A stretch of DNA of 64,000 nucleotides, taken from Oscillospiraceae bacterium. GTDB taxonomy: Bacteria > Bacillota > Clostridia > Oscillospirales > Oscillospiraceae. Below are positions 25,561 through 35,143 of this stretch, in pieces. The notes under the pieces are model-generated. The model made no database searches and was not told where the DNA came from. It saw only the letters and a program-made list of their open reading frames with translations. The translations under genes and the position numbers were made by a program. Where the stretch lies: assembly GCA_022793095.1 (NCBI GenBank), contig JAAWCD010000109.1, forward strand, positions 1 to 64,000, in the 5' to 3' direction. Each line of letters begins with the position of its first letter. Within the stretch, counting starts at the first letter, position 1.

Positions 25561-28127
25561 AACGATTCCTTTCTCCCAGTGCATTGCCTGATTACCTTCT
25601 TCAGCAACTCCACCTCTAAGGGCTTGGCCACATGGGCGTCCATGCCCGCGTCCAGTGCCGCCTTCTCGTCCTCGGCAAAGGCGTTCGCCGTCATGGCGAT
25701 GATGGGAATGTGCCTCGCGTCCTCCCGGTCCAGGGCCCGGATGGCCCGCGTGGCGTCGTGGCCGTTCATGACCGGCATCTGAACATCCATCAGAATCGCG
25801 TCAAACTCATCCGCAGCCGCCTGCTGGAAGCGCTCCACCGCCAGACGGCCATTCTCCACGATTTCGCAGGAGGCTCCTTCCATCTCCAGGAGCTCCGTCA
25901 GAATTTCCGCGTTGATCTCGTTGTCCTCTGCGGCGAGGAAGCGCAAGCCCTCCAGGCTGGTGTCCTCTTCCGGAGCCGGCGAAAGCGTTTCTCCGGTATT
26001 GGCCCACAGCTCCCTGATTTTTTCCTGGAGCGCGGTGACAAAAAACGGCTTGGTGAGGACCGCGGCCGGACCGGTCTGAAGGGCCTCCTCCAGGCCCTCC
26101 GTCCCGTACTCCGTCAGCAGCACAATGGGCGTGGACAGGGGGAGAACCTCCCGCAGCGCCCTGACCGCCGGAAGGCGGCCGGGCACATCCCAGTCCAGCA
26201 AAACCAGCTGGCAGTCTCCGCCGCCGTCCTGAAGCCAGCTGAGCGCTTCCTCCAGGCTGGCAGCCGTGTCCAGCCGGACCCCTGTATCCTCCATAAGCGC
26301 CCGCATGCTCTCCTGGACCTCAGGGACACTGTCCACCGCCAAAATGCGGGAAATGCCCCGCTCGGACCAGAAGTGCCGGTCCTTCTCCTCTTCCAGAATC
26401 CGCAGCTCCAATTCCACCTGGAAGAGGGAGCCCCGGTCCACCTCGCTGGAGACCTCGATAGTTCCGCCCATCAGCTCCACAATGCTTTTGGTGATCGCCA
26501 TGCCCAGCCCGGTGCCCTGCACTTTGTTTGTGGTGCTGTTTTCCGCCCTGGTGAAGGCGTCAAAGATGGTCTTCAGGTACTCCGGCGTCATGCCGTAGCC
26601 GTTATCCTCCACCTCAATCCGGATGTGCTCATACTGAGGGGAGCGCTGCTTAAGCCCGATGATGCGGAACCAGATATGACCGTTCTCCGGCGTGTACTTG
26701 ACGGCGTTGGAGAGGAGGTTAATCAGAATCTGATTGATTCGTGTCTCGTCCCCCAACAGGTACTCATGCCGGAGGCCGGACGTCTCCAGGTGGAATTCCT
26801 GCCCCTTCGCCCTGGCCATGGGCTGAATGATCGCCTCCACCGAGGACACCACATCGTTGATAGAGAACTTCTCCAGGCTGAGCACGACCTTCCCGCTCTC
26901 GATTTTGGAGACATCCAAAATGTCGTTAATCAGGCTGAGGAGGTGCTGGCCGGAGGCCATGATTTTCTTTGTGTATTCCCGCACCTTGGCCGGGTTCTCC
27001 GCGTCTTTGGACAGAAGTGTGGTAAAGCCCAGCACCGCGTTCATGGGCGTGCGGATATCGTGGGACATGTTGGAGAGGAACACGGTCTTGGACTCGCTGG
27101 CAATCTGGGCGGCCCGCAGGGCCTCCGACAACTGCTGGCTGTGGAGCCTCCGTTCCTCCTCCCGCTCTCTGCGGGCCATCTCCTGCTGCCTCCAGTTGAA
27201 GTAATACAGGAGAATGCACAGCAGAAAGGCCACCAGCATGGAAAAGACAACGATGAGAATATTCTGGTTGACCGTCCGCCCCTCCTGCTGAATGGCCTCC
27301 ACCGGCACATAGCCCACCAGGAAGATGGTCCCGCCGTTGACCGGCCACATATAGTTGAGGGCCTGAACGTTTCGGATATGGTGGTAAAACAGGACATCCT
27401 GCCCGTCCTCCAGGCACTCCGCCACCTCAGCCTTGATGTTTGAGTCCTGAATGTTGTTCGCCCGGTAAAAATCATCCAGATTCAAATGGCCTGCGCTCCG
27501 CATGCCCATCCCTTTGGGCTTCAGAACGAACCGTTCTGTCTCCGCGTCCATGATATACAGCGACGCCTGTTTGTTGTAAAAGCCATCTGGGAGGGACTTG
27601 TCAATGGCGTCATAGATGTATTCGGCATAGAGGGTCCCAATATCCTGCCCGTCCCTCTGGATGGGGCATTTGATGGTATAGGCCCAGGTCCCCATATAAT
27701 TCAGGTAGGACTTGGAAACCGGCAGGTCCATAATGGTTCCGCCAGCGGAAAAGTCCAGCTCCTCCCCGGTAAAGGGCTCCCCATTGTTGGAGACGCCCAC
27801 TGTCTTACCGGTCAAAATCAGGGACATCTTCGCCACCATTTGGTTTTTCTCATAGGCGCGGATGTATGCCTCCGGGTCGCCGGCCCGGGCCAGCTCCTGG
27901 GCAATCAGGGTCTGAAACTCCGCCTCACTGCGAAGAATCGCCTCTATGGTGCTTTGAATCAGATCCAGGCTTTCGCTCACGTTCTGAATGGCGGAAGTGG
28001 ACATTTCCCTCGAAATCTTCCGAGAAACCATGTAAACAATTGATCCCAGCACGCAGAAAACCAAGACAATGGAAAGGAACAGAGGGATCCCCTTCCAGTT
28101 TTCCCGCTTGTTTGGCTTTGTCTTCAT
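25557..28127 (-). CDS. Hybrid sensor histidine kinase with two receiver domains
   Basis: An 856-residue membrane kinase. Layout: membrane helix (about 10-32), a large extracytoplasmic Cache-like sensor (about 35-285), a second membrane helix (about 290-312), and a coiled coil. HisKA follows with phospho-acceptor His356 (SNMSHDIRTPMNAV), then HATPase_c (NLLSNAVKYT, DNGYGM, GTGLGMAI). A degenerate first receiver (VLLDWDVPG) precedes a full second receiver with Asp781 (LMDVQMPVMNG). Start: ATG at 28127 with GGAG upstream, although 28139 is possible. No separate response regulator is nearby. It is coupled to the solute-binding gene. Confidence 0.92.
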   Translation of the reverse strand: MKTKPNKRENWKGIPLFLSIVLVFCVLGSIVYMVSRKISREMSTSAIQNVSESLDLIQSTIEAILRSEAEFQTLIAQELARAGDPEAYIRAYEKNQMVAKMSLILTGKTVGVSNNGEPFTGEELDFSAGGTIMDLPVSKSYLNYMGTWAYTIKCPIQRDGQDIGTLYAEYIYDAIDKSLPDGFYNKQASLYIMDAETERFVLKPKGMGMRSAGHLNLDDFYRANNIQDSNIKAEVAECLEDGQDVLFYHHIRNVQALNYMWPVNGGTIFLVGYVPVEAIQQEGRTVNQNILIVVFSMLVAFLLCILLYYFNWRQQEMARREREEERRLHSQQLSEALRAAQIASESKTVFLSNMSHDIRTPMNAVLGFTTLLSKDAENPAKVREYTKKIMASGQHLLSLINDILDVSKIESGKVVLSLEKFSINDVVSSVEAIIQPMARAKGQEFHLETSGLRHEYLLGDETRINQILINLLSNAVKYTPENGHIWFRIIGLKQRSPQYEHIRIEVEDNGYGMTPEYLKTIFDAFTRAENSTTNKVQGTGLGMAITKSIVELMGGTIEVSSEVDRGSLFQVELELRILEEEKDRHFWSERGISRILAVDSVPEVQESMRALMEDTGVRLDTAASLEEALSWLQDGGGDCQLVLLDWDVPGRLPAVRALREVLPLSTPIVLLTEYGTEGLEEALQTGPAAVLTKPFFVTALQEKIRELWANTGETLSPAPEEDTSLEGLRFLAAEDNEINAEILTELLEMEGASCEIVENGRLAVERFQQAAADEFDAILMDVQMPVMNGHDATRAIRALDREDARHIPIIAMTANAFAEDEKAALDAGMDAHVAKPLEVELLKKVIRQCTGRKESL

Positions 28128-28230
28128 TGCAGTCTCCATTCCGGCGCTTGGCGAAGCGGCGCCCCGGCCCACGAAATAGAAGGAATCCCCCGCATTTTCA
28201 GGGGGTATCCTGTTTTAGGGTTTCAAAACT

Positions 28231-28260
28231 ATTATACTATTTTCTTCATTTTGGTGTCAA
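28231..28260 (-). promoter_or_regulatory. Promoter of the hybrid kinase operon
   Basis: Minus strand TTGACA (28255-28260), 18 bases, TATAAT (28231-28236). Confidence 0.75.
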
Positions 28261-28348
28261 TAGCAGTCAGGGCCCGCTTGACTCAAAAAGACGGCCGGAC
28301 TGTGCAAATGCCGCAGTTACGCCCTGATTCCTTGTGTACCCTACCCGA

Positions 28349-28376
28349 TTGCAAGGCGAAAATCTTATGATAAAAT
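28349..28376 (+). promoter_or_regulatory. Possible promoter of the flavoenzyme gene
   Basis: TTGCAA (28349-28354), 16 bases, TAAAAT (28371-28376), 47 bases before the start codon. Confidence 0.4.
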
Positions 28377-28422
28377 AACTTTAATCTTTTACCATGTTCC
28401 AATCAAAAAAGGAGGCATTTCC

Positions 28423-30459
28423 ATGGGTCCGAAGTACAAGCACCTGCTTTCCCCGCTAAAAATCCGGAATTTTGTCCTGAAAAACCGCATTGCGGCCTCG
28501 AATTCCCTGCCCCATTTTTTACAGGGGCCGGAGCCCTATCCCGCTGACTCTGTGATCGCCCACTACGAGAACAAGGCCAAATCCGCGTCCATCGTCACCT
28601 GTATGGGCATCAACAACTTCACCAGGGGCAAGCAGCTCCCCATGCACCTGGATTTCGGCCACTTTCCCGACTACGACCTCTATGACACCAACTGCCAGAA
28701 CTACCTTTTGCAGCTGGCCGACGCCATTCACTACTACGATTCCATCGCCTGCATGGGGATCTTTGTAGGCCCTCCCTCCGCCTACCCCCTTATGAAGGCC
28801 AAGACCTCCGAGGGCCCCGGCGGTCCGCCGCCCATGCAGCCTGCCATTTCCCCCTTTGAGCAGGCGGATGCCTTCCAGGCCCCGCCCCCGGCGGAATTTG
28901 ACATTGAGATGATTCCCGCTCACGAGCCCTGCACCTTTTACACGGAAGAACAGCTGGACCAGATTGCGGACTCCTACGCCGAGCAGGCCGGACTTCTCCA
29001 GATGCTGGACTTCGACATGATTTCCATCCACATGTGCTACCGGGCCAACCTGCCCGCCCGCATGATGTCCCCCGTCACAAACCAACGCACGGATCAATGG
29101 GGCGGAACGCTGGAAAACCGGATGCGTTTCCCCCTGATGGTGCTGGAGCGGGTCCGGCAGAAGGTTGGTCCCAACTTCCTGGTGGAAATCCAGTGGTCGG
29201 CCCGCGACATTGAGGGCGGCTACACCCTGGACGAAACAGTGGCCTTCCTCAACGAGGCCAAGAAGTACATCGACATTGTGCAGCTCCGGGCGGCGGAGGT
29301 GGACCACGCCCATCCCATCAGCTTCAACCTGGAGGAGACGCCCTTCCTCCACTACGCGGCGTATGTCAAGGAGCGGGTGGACGGGCTGGTGGTGGCCACC
29401 ATTGGCGGCTATCACTATCTGGACAGCTGTGAGCAGGCCCTGGCCGAGGGCAAGGCGGATCTCATTTACGCAGCCCGTGCGTTCATCTCCAACCCGGACT
29501 ACGGCCAGCTGCTGCTGGAGGGCCGGGCGGACGACGTGGTGCCCTGCCTGCGCTGCAACAAGTGCCATGGCCGGGGGGAGCACGACCCCTTTGTGTCGGT
29601 GTGCTCGGTGAACCCCATCATCGGCCTGGAGCACAAAATCAGCCGGATGAAATCCAACCCCTCCAAGGGCGGCAAGCGGGTGGCCGTCATTGGCGGCGGA
29701 CCCGCGGGCATGCGCTGCGCCATGTACCTCCAGGACCGGGGCCATGTGCCGGTCATCTTCGAGGCGTCGGACGCTCTGGGCGGCGCGATTAAGCACGCGG
29801 ATTACGCGCCCTTCAAGTGGACGCTGAAGGATTTCAACCACTTCCTCATTCATCAGATGGAGAAACGGCACATTGAGGTCCGGCTGAACACTAAGGCCAC
29901 GCCGGAGATGGTTGCCGCCGAAGGCTTTGACGTGGTGATTTCCGCTCTGGGCGCGGTGTCCGCCAAGCCCCCCATTGCCGGGCTGGAGCAGTTCACCTTC
30001 GCGCCGGAGACCTTCTATCACCCCGAGGCGGTGGGAGAGAACGTGGTCATCATCGGCGGCGGCGAGGTCGGCGTGGAGGCCGGCATCAACCTGGCCCAGC
30101 GGGGCCATAAGGTGACGGTGCTGGAGATGCGGGGCCGTCTGGCCGCCGACTCCACGGCCATTCACTACTACTCCATGTTCCAGGAGGCCTGGGAGAAGGA
30201 GGAGAACTTCACCGGCATCACCTCCGCCAAGGTCACTCGTGTGGAGGGCAGCACCGTATACTATGTGGACGCGGAGGGCGTGGAGCACGGACTTGCAGCG
30301 GACACAGTGGTAGTATCTGCCGGCATGAAACCACTGAAGGACGAGGCGCTGGCGTTCTACGGCGCAGCGCCCGAGTTCTACATGATCGGCGACTGCAAGA
30401 AGCCCGCCACCATTCAGCAGGCCATGCGGGCCGCCTACGCTGCGGCACAGCGAATCTAA
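28423..30459 (+). CDS. Old-yellow-enzyme / 2-enoate reductase family flavoprotein
   Basis: A 678-residue iron-sulfur flavoenzyme. The N-terminal FMN TIM barrel (1-370) contains SPVTNQRTDQWGG. The [4Fe-4S] motif is C375-x2-C378-x2-C381-x12-C394. FAD and NAD(P) Rossmann domains follow, with VAVIGGGPAGMRCA near 418 and VVIIGGGEVGVEAG near 542. This is the layout of 2-enoate reductase, 2,4-dienoyl-CoA reductase and bile-acid BaiCD/BaiH enzymes. The substrate is an activated C=C bond; which one cannot be told. ATG at 28423 follows AAAGGAGG. It stands alone, so no pathway is implied. Confidence 0.9.
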   Translation: MGPKYKHLLSPLKIRNFVLKNRIAASNSLPHFLQGPEPYPADSVIAHYENKAKSASIVTCMGINNFTRGKQLPMHLDFGHFPDYDLYDTNCQNYLLQLADAIHYYDSIACMGIFVGPPSAYPLMKAKTSEGPGGPPPMQPAISPFEQADAFQAPPPAEFDIEMIPAHEPCTFYTEEQLDQIADSYAEQAGLLQMLDFDMISIHMCYRANLPARMMSPVTNQRTDQWGGTLENRMRFPLMVLERVRQKVGPNFLVEIQWSARDIEGGYTLDETVAFLNEAKKYIDIVQLRAAEVDHAHPISFNLEETPFLHYAAYVKERVDGLVVATIGGYHYLDSCEQALAEGKADLIYAARAFISNPDYGQLLLEGRADDVVPCLRCNKCHGRGEHDPFVSVCSVNPIIGLEHKISRMKSNPSKGGKRVAVIGGGPAGMRCAMYLQDRGHVPVIFEASDALGGAIKHADYAPFKWTLKDFNHFLIHQMEKRHIEVRLNTKATPEMVAAEGFDVVISALGAVSAKPPIAGLEQFTFAPETFYHPEAVGENVVIIGGGEVGVEAGINLAQRGHKVTVLEMRGRLAADSTAIHYYSMFQEAWEKEENFTGITSAKVTRVEGSTVYYVDAEGVEHGLAADTVVVSAGMKPLKDEALAFYGAAPEFYMIGDCKKPATIQQAMRAAYAAAQRI

Positions 30460-30460
30460 C

Positions 30461-30505
30461 GTACTTTTCTTGAAGGAAAAGTACGCAAAAGAACTTCAAA
30501 CTGGT
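30461..30505. repeat. A/T palindromic repeat (right-half form)
   Basis: GTACTTTTCTT / GGAAAAGTAC hairpin, then GCAAAAGAACTTCAAACTGG, directly after the flavoenzyme stop. Paired with the left-half copy at 30536. Confidence 0.75.
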
Positions 30506-30535
30506 TCTATGGGAAGCTAGACAGTAGAACACAGC

Positions 30536-30577
30536 TTGAAGTTCTTTTTGGTTCTTTTTCTTTTAAGAAAAAGAACA
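30536..30577. repeat. A/T palindromic repeat (left-half form)
   Basis: TTGAAGTTCTTTTTGG followed by the TTCTTTTTCTT / AAGAAAAAGAA hairpin. Thirty bases separate it from the right-half copy. Confidence 0.8.
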
Positions 30578-30595
30578 GAATCTTGCTGTTTTTCC

Positions 30596-30624
30596 TTGAC
30601 AAACGGAGGTTCTGTGTCTATACT
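30596..30624 (+). promoter_or_regulatory. Promoter of the T-box / valS unit
   Basis: TTGACA (30596-30601), 17 bases, TATACT (30619-30624). Confidence 0.85.
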
Positions 30625-30630
30625 AGAGGG

Positions 30631-30880
30631 ACAATAGAGGCTGTGATGGGAAGGAGTACGCGCTTTCCCGGGGTGCAGAGAGACGCTGTTTGCTGTGAAG
30701 CGTTCCCCGGATGTGCGGAAGGTCGTCCCGGAGCTCCGGAGCAGAAGGGGGACCCCCTGGGTAAGCTCCGGCGGCTGCCCCCGTTACGGGCACAGAGCGC
30801 GGGCCTTGTGCCCGAACTCAGGTGGTACCACGGACATCCCGTTCGCCCTGAGCCAGTTTGGCTCAGGGCGCTTTTTCTCG
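30631..30880 (+). promoter_or_regulatory. T-box leader, valine type
   Basis: A tRNA-sensing leader. Stem I motifs are AAGGAGTAC (about 30651) and GCAGAGAGA (about 30675). The candidate specifier is GTC at 30722-30724 or 30725-30727, a valine codon. The T-box sequence AGGTGGTACCACGG is at 30820-30833; its TGGT can pair with the ACCA end of a tRNA whose discriminator is A, as in tRNA-Val. The terminator stem CGCCCTGAGCC / GGCTCAGGGCG (30844-30870) ends in a T-run. Uncharged tRNA-Val should stabilise the antiterminator and allow transcription of the next two genes. Confidence 0.9.
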
Positions 30881-30919
30881 TCTTTTTCTTGAAAGAAAAA
30901 GAAGCAAAAAGAACTTTAA
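30880..30919. repeat. A/T palindromic repeat (right-half form)
   Basis: TCTTTTTCTT / AAGAAAAAGA hairpin with GCAAAAAGAACTTTAAG, immediately after the T-box terminator. Confidence 0.8.
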
Positions 30920-30962
30920 GCGGCGCGCGCCTGGCAGCTGCCGTAAGACAAGGAGGATTGCT

Positions 30963-31475
30963 ATGCGTTTTCAGGTTCACACGGTCTATGACTCAGAAAC
31001 CGTGCGGGAGCTGCAAAACACCATCCAGGAAAATATCCCGGCCGCCCGAACAAGGACAGTCCGCCGGAACCTTCTGCTGGGGGGCGCCGCCTGTCTGGCT
31101 GGCGCGGCTCTGCTGGCCATTGTCTTCGACAACAGTCTGATGGCTATCGTGCCTTTGATATGCGGGATCATTTTGGTTTCCACCGGAGCCAGCTTCCACA
31201 GCACCCTGGCCGCCCGGCGGGAAAAGGAGGCGCGAAAGGATGTGCCTGTCTCGGAGACCGACGTTTTCCTGGAAGAGGACTCTTTTCAGGTCCTCAACCA
31301 GAAGGGTGCGGCGGCGTATGCCTATGCCGGCTGTACGGCGCTGCTGGAAAACCGGCGTCACTTCATTCTGATGCTGGGAAACCAGCATGCAGTGGCCTTG
31401 GATAAGGAAGGAATTCAGGGGGGGACAGCCGAAGCGCTCCGGGCCTTTCTCCAGGAGAAAACTGGAACCCCTTGA
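30963..31475 (+). CDS. YcxB-like small membrane protein
   Basis: A 170-residue protein; ATG at 30963 follows AAGGAGG. Two membrane helices (about residues 36-56 and 58-75) precede a cytosolic C-terminal domain. That domain ends in a pattern typical of YcxB-like proteins (ALLENRRHFILMLGNQHAVALD, then a terminal ALRAFLQEK helix). Function unknown. It is placed between the valine T-box and valS, 46 bases before valS, so it is co-induced by valine starvation unless a hidden internal promoter exists. Confidence 0.75.
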   Translation: MRFQVHTVYDSETVRELQNTIQENIPAARTRTVRRNLLLGGAACLAGAALLAIVFDNSLMAIVPLICGIILVSTGASFHSTLAARREKEARKDVPVSETDVFLEEDSFQVLNQKGAAAYAYAGCTALLENRRHFILMLGNQHAVALDKEGIQGGTAEALRAFLQEKTGTP

Positions 31476-31521
31476 ACCGCTCAAATGAGACAACAAGTTT
31501 TTTTAGAACAGGAGAGTCAAC

Positions 31522-34158
31522 ATGAACAGAGAACTGCCTAAAGTATACGACCCCAAGGAAGTTGAAGCGAAGGTCTACCAGATGTGGGAGGAGAACGGCT
31601 GCTTCCGGGGTCACCGGGACCCGGAGAAGAAGCCCTTTACCATCGTCATGCCGCCCCCCAACGTCACCGGCCAGCTCCATATGGGCCACGCCATGGACTA
31701 CACGGTGCAGGACATTCTGATCCGGTTCAAGCGGATGCAGGGCTATGCCGCCCTCTGGGTCCCCGGCACCGACCACGCGGGCATCGCCACCCAAATCAAG
31801 GTGGAGGAGGAGCTTCGGAAAAACGAGGGGCTGAGCCGCCACGACCTGGGCCGGGAAGCATTTCTGGAACGGGTGTGGGACTGGAAGCACAAGTACGGCA
31901 GCCGCATTGTGGAGCAGCAGAAGAAGCTGGGCGCTTCCTGTGACTGGGAGCGGTCCCGGTTCACCATGGACGATGGCCTGTCCAAGGCGGTCCGCCATGT
32001 GTTCGTCTCCCTCTATGAAAAGGATCTCATTTTCAAGGGGAGCCGCATTGTCAACTGGTGCCCCAACTGCGTCACCGCCCTTTCGGACGCCGAGGTGGAG
32101 TATAAGGACAAGCCCGGCCACCTGTGGCATATCAAGTATCCCATCAAGGGGGAGCCGGGCCGGTTCTGCATCGTGGCCACCACCCGGCCTGAAACCATGC
32201 TGGGCGACACCGGTGTGGCGGTCAACCCCCAGGACGGGCGGTATCAGGATCTGGTGGGCAAAACCTGTGTTCTGCCCCTCATGGACCGGGAAATTCCCAT
32301 TGTGGCCGATGCGTATGTGGATTTGGAATTCGGCACTGGCTGCGTGAAGATGACCCCTGCCCATGACCCCAATGACTTTGAGGTGGGCCTCCGGCACAAT
32401 CTGGCCTCTATTCGGGTGCTGGACGACCACGGCGCGGTCAACGAGAACGGCGGCAAGTATCAGGGCATGGACCGGTACGAGGCCCGGAAGGCGGTTGTGG
32501 CCGATCTGGAAGCCCTGGGCCTGCTGGAAAAGGTGGAGGACCACCAGCACAACGTGGGCACCTGCTACCGCTGCGGCACCGACGTGGAGCCCATCATCTC
32601 CGCCCAGTGGTTTGTGAAAATGGAACCTCTGGCCCGCGAGGCCCTGCGGGTGGTCAACGAGGGGGAGACAAAGTTTGTCCCCGACCGCTTCGCCAAGATC
32701 TACACCAACTGGATGGAGAACGTCCATGACTGGTGCATTTCCCGGCAGCTCTGGTGGGGCCACCAGATCCCGGTGTGGTATTGCTCCAGCTGCGGCAAGA
32801 TGACCGTTTCCGAGACGGACCCCACCCAGTGCGCCCACTGCGGGTCCCACACCATCGAGCAGGACCCGGACGTGCTGGACACCTGGTTCTCTTCCGCCCT
32901 GTGGCCCTTCTCCACCCTGGGCTGGCCTGACGGGAACAGCGAGGATTTCAAATATTTCTATCCCACCGACGTGCTGGTCACCGCCTACGATATCATTTTC
33001 TTCTGGGTGGCCCGGATGATTTTCTCCGGCTGCGCCCACACGGGAAAGCCCCCCTTCCACACGGTCTTTATTCACGGGCTGATCCGGGACGGCAAGGGCC
33101 GGAAGATGTCCAAGTCCCTGGGCAACGGCATCGACCCCCTGGAGATTGCCAACAAGTACGGCGCGGACGCCCTCCGCTTCAACCTGGTCACTGGCAACAG
33201 CCCTGGAAACGACATGCGCTTCTACACGGAGCGGTGCGAGGCCATGCGGAACTTCGCCAACAAGATCTGGAACGCCTCCCGCTTCCTGATGATGAATCTG
33301 ACCATTGGCAAGTGTGAGCTGCCCGAAAAGCTGGAGCTGGAAGATAAATGGATTCTCACCCAGCTCAACCGCACCATTGCCGAGGTCACGGAGAACATGG
33401 AAAAGTACGAGCTTGGCGTGGCCGCTCAGAAAATTTACGACTTCATTTGGGACTCCTACTGTGACTGGTATATTGAGCTGACCAAGGCCCGGCTGAACGG
33501 GGAGGATGAGGACTCCAAGCTCCGTGCTCAGCAGGTGCTCTGCTGGGTGCTCACAGAAACCTTGAAGCTGCTCCATCCCTTCATGCCCTTCATCACCGAG
33601 GAAATTTGGCAGGCTCTGCCTCACGAGGGGGACTACCTCATCCTCAGTCAGTGGCCGGAGGCTCGTGAGGAGCTGAATTTCCCGGTGGACGCGCGATCCA
33701 TGGAAATGCTTATGGAAGCCATTCGCGCCATCCGGACCCGCCGGGCGGAGATGAACGTCCCCCCCTCCAAGAAGGCGCGGCTGTTCATCGTCACGGCCAA
33801 GGAGGGCATTTTTGAGGCCAACCGCCGCTTCCTGCAAGCGCTGGCTGGCGCGGAAGCCGTGGTGGTCAGCCCCACCATGCCTGCGAACCTGGAGAAAACC
33901 GTCTCCGTAGTCACGCCCGATGCCCACATCTATATCCCTCTGGCTGAGCTGGTAGACCTGGAGAAGGAAAAGGCCCGCATTGAAAAGGAGCTGGAGAAAG
34001 CCAAGGCCAACCTGGCCAGCCTGGAAAAGAAGCTGTCCAACGAGAGCTTTGTGAGCAAGGCCCCGGAGCAGGTCATCGCCGGTGTGCGGGACTCCCGAGA
34101 CAAGGCGGAGAGCCTGATTCACAAGCTGATGGATTCTCTGAAGAGCTTCAAGGATTAG
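31522..34158 (+). CDS. valS: Valyl-tRNA synthetase
   Basis: Class I synthetase that charges tRNA-Val. The 878-residue length is normal for bacterial ValRS. It has the HIGH motif as HMGH (53-56), an editing domain, Cys-rich insert ([17 protein letters not shown]), KMSKS (528-532), an anticodon-binding domain and the C-terminal coiled-coil arm (about 810-878) that distinguishes ValRS from IleRS. ATG at 31522 follows ACAGGAGAG. It is controlled by the T-box leader at 30.6-30.9 kb. Confidence 0.98.
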   Translation: MNRELPKVYDPKEVEAKVYQMWEENGCFRGHRDPEKKPFTIVMPPPNVTGQLHMGHAMDYTVQDILIRFKRMQGYAALWVPGTDHAGIATQIKVEEELRKNEGLSRHDLGREAFLERVWDWKHKYGSRIVEQQKKLGASCDWERSRFTMDDGLSKAVRHVFVSLYEKDLIFKGSRIVNWCPNCVTALSDAEVEYKDKPGHLWHIKYPIKGEPGRFCIVATTRPETMLGDTGVAVNPQDGRYQDLVGKTCVLPLMDREIPIVADAYVDLEFGTGCVKMTPAHDPNDFEVGLRHNLASIRVLDDHGAVNENGGKYQGMDRYEARKAVVADLEALGLLEKVEDHQHNVGTCYRCGTDVEPIISAQWFVKMEPLAREALRVVNEGETKFVPDRFAKIYTNWMENVHDWCISRQLWWGHQIPVWYCSSCGKMTVSETDPTQCAHCGSHTIEQDPDVLDTWFSSALWPFSTLGWPDGNSEDFKYFYPTDVLVTAYDIIFFWVARMIFSGCAHTGKPPFHTVFIHGLIRDGKGRKMSKSLGNGIDPLEIANKYGADALRFNLVTGNSPGNDMRFYTERCEAMRNFANKIWNASRFLMMNLTIGKCELPEKLELEDKWILTQLNRTIAEVTENMEKYELGVAAQKIYDFIWDSYCDWYIELTKARLNGEDEDSKLRAQQVLCWVLTETLKLLHPFMPFITEEIWQALPHEGDYLILSQWPEAREELNFPVDARSMEMLMEAIRAIRTRRAEMNVPPSKKARLFIVTAKEGIFEANRRFLQALAGAEAVVVSPTMPANLEKTVSVVTPDAHIYIPLAELVDLEKEKARIEKELEKAKANLASLEKKLSNESFVSKAPEQVIAGVRDSRDKAESLIHKLMDSLKSFKD

Positions 34159-34195
34159 GCCCTGATGGCACCGCCTGGCATGGCAGATACCTTCG

Positions 34196-34298
34196 GCACG
34201 GCGGGGGCAAGCAGCCCCCGCCCTACGTGCCAGCGCCGGAATCAGGTGCGGCAAAGACAGGAAGGCGCGGCCCGATGAGGTCATCGGGCCCTACATGC
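34196..34298. repeat. GC-rich intergenic palindromes after valS
   Basis: First a hairpin GGCACGGCGGGGGC / GCCCCCGCCCTACGTGCC (34196-34231). Then the palindrome GGCCCGATGAGG.TCATCGGGCC followed by CCTACA (34270-34297), which recurs almost exactly at 10173-10197. Confidence 0.65.
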
Positions 34299-34324
34299 GG
34301 TAAATGAAACAATAAAATCAGTTT

Positions 34325-34368
34325 CAAGTTCTTTTTGCTTCTTTTTCTTTCAAGAAAAAGAAGAAGAA
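34325..34368. repeat. A/T palindromic repeat (left-half form)
   Basis: TCAAGTTCTTTTTGC then the TTCTTTTTCTT / AAGAAAAAGAA hairpin, ending 16 bases before the next start codon. Confidence 0.85.
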
Positions 34369-34383
34369 AGGCAGGTGTTACCT

Positions 34384-35142
34384 GTGAGTGAAGTGGAGAC
34401 CCAGTTCCGAAACGCGGCCTTTGGCGGCTTCAACCGCCAGGATGTGTTAGAATACCTTGAGCGGACCGCCAAGGAGAGCGGCGCGAAGCTGGAGGAGCTG
34501 CAAAAGGAGCGTGACGCGCTGCAAGCGGAGCATACCGCCCTGCAAGCCGGCCACGAGGCCCTTCAGGAGAAGGCCAGCGCTCTGGAGGCGGAGCTGGAGC
34601 AGCTGAAGGCGGAGCAGGAGCGGCAAAACGCGGAGCATGCTCAGCAGCTGGACCAGCTGAAAAGAGAGCATGCCGGACAGCTGGAGGCGGCTGAGGCCCA
34701 GTCTCGGGAGGAGCTGGAAGCCCTCCGCCAGGCGTCGGCGGCTCAAAAAGAGGAAAACGAAAAGCTCCAGCGGGACGTGGCGGCCCTGCGGGAGCTGAAG
34801 GACAAGCTGGCGGACATTGAGGTGGAGGCACGGGTCCGGGGCGAGGGCATCATCCAGAAGGCCAACGCTGAGGCGGAGGAAACCATGGATAGGGCGCTGG
34901 CGGAAGCGGAAAGCGTGGTGCAGAAGGCCAAGAGTGACGCCGCCGCCATCCGGGCCAGCGTGGAACGGTCTCTGGGGCAGACCCGGCGGACCTTCGACAC
35001 CACCCGGACTGATTTGGAGGCCACCACCGCCCATCTGGCGGAGGAGCTGGCCCGTGTCCGGGACTCACTGCTGCGAATGGGCGCCGCCCTGGACAGCTAC
35101 GGCGCGGCCATTGGCGAAATCAAACTGCCGGAGGAGCAATGA
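34384..35142 (+). CDS. DivIVA-domain coiled-coil protein
   Basis: A 252-residue protein. The N-terminus (FRNAAFGGFNRQDVLEYLERT) has the DivIVA/GpsB membrane-binding pattern of an aromatic-glycine turn and a following helix. Residues 35-170 are one long charged coiled coil, then an Ala/Arg-rich helix. DivIVA proteins mark curved or septal membrane and recruit division or sporulation partners. Start: GTG at 34384 with AGGTG seven bases upstream; GTG at 34375 is too close to its site. It lies immediately upstream of the fumarase-beta-like gene, spacing one base. Confidence 0.8.
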   Translation: MSEVETQFRNAAFGGFNRQDVLEYLERTAKESGAKLEELQKERDALQAEHTALQAGHEALQEKASALEAELEQLKAEQERQNAEHAQQLDQLKREHAGQLEAAEAQSREELEALRQASAAQKEENEKLQRDVAALRELKDKLADIEVEARVRGEGIIQKANAEAEETMDRALAEAESVVQKAKSDAAAIRASVERSLGQTRRTFDTTRTDLEATTAHLAEELARVRDSLLRMGAALDSYGAAIGEIKLPEEQ

Positions 35143-35143
35143 C

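Noticed and set aside
30721..30727. Unique choice of T-box specifier codon
   Set aside because: Two overlapping GTC triplets are possible and I cannot fold stem I with certainty. Both encode valine, so the amino-acid call stands but not the exact codon.
31363..34284. 973-codon open frame antisense to valS
   Set aside because: Complete overlap with a certain gene, no ribosome-binding site, and repetitive His/Gly/Leu composition typical of the reverse strand of GC-rich coding DNA. The same applies to long antisense frames over htrA (5449-7245), uraA (8679-10082), the kinase (25632-27443) and the flavoenzyme (28519-30288).
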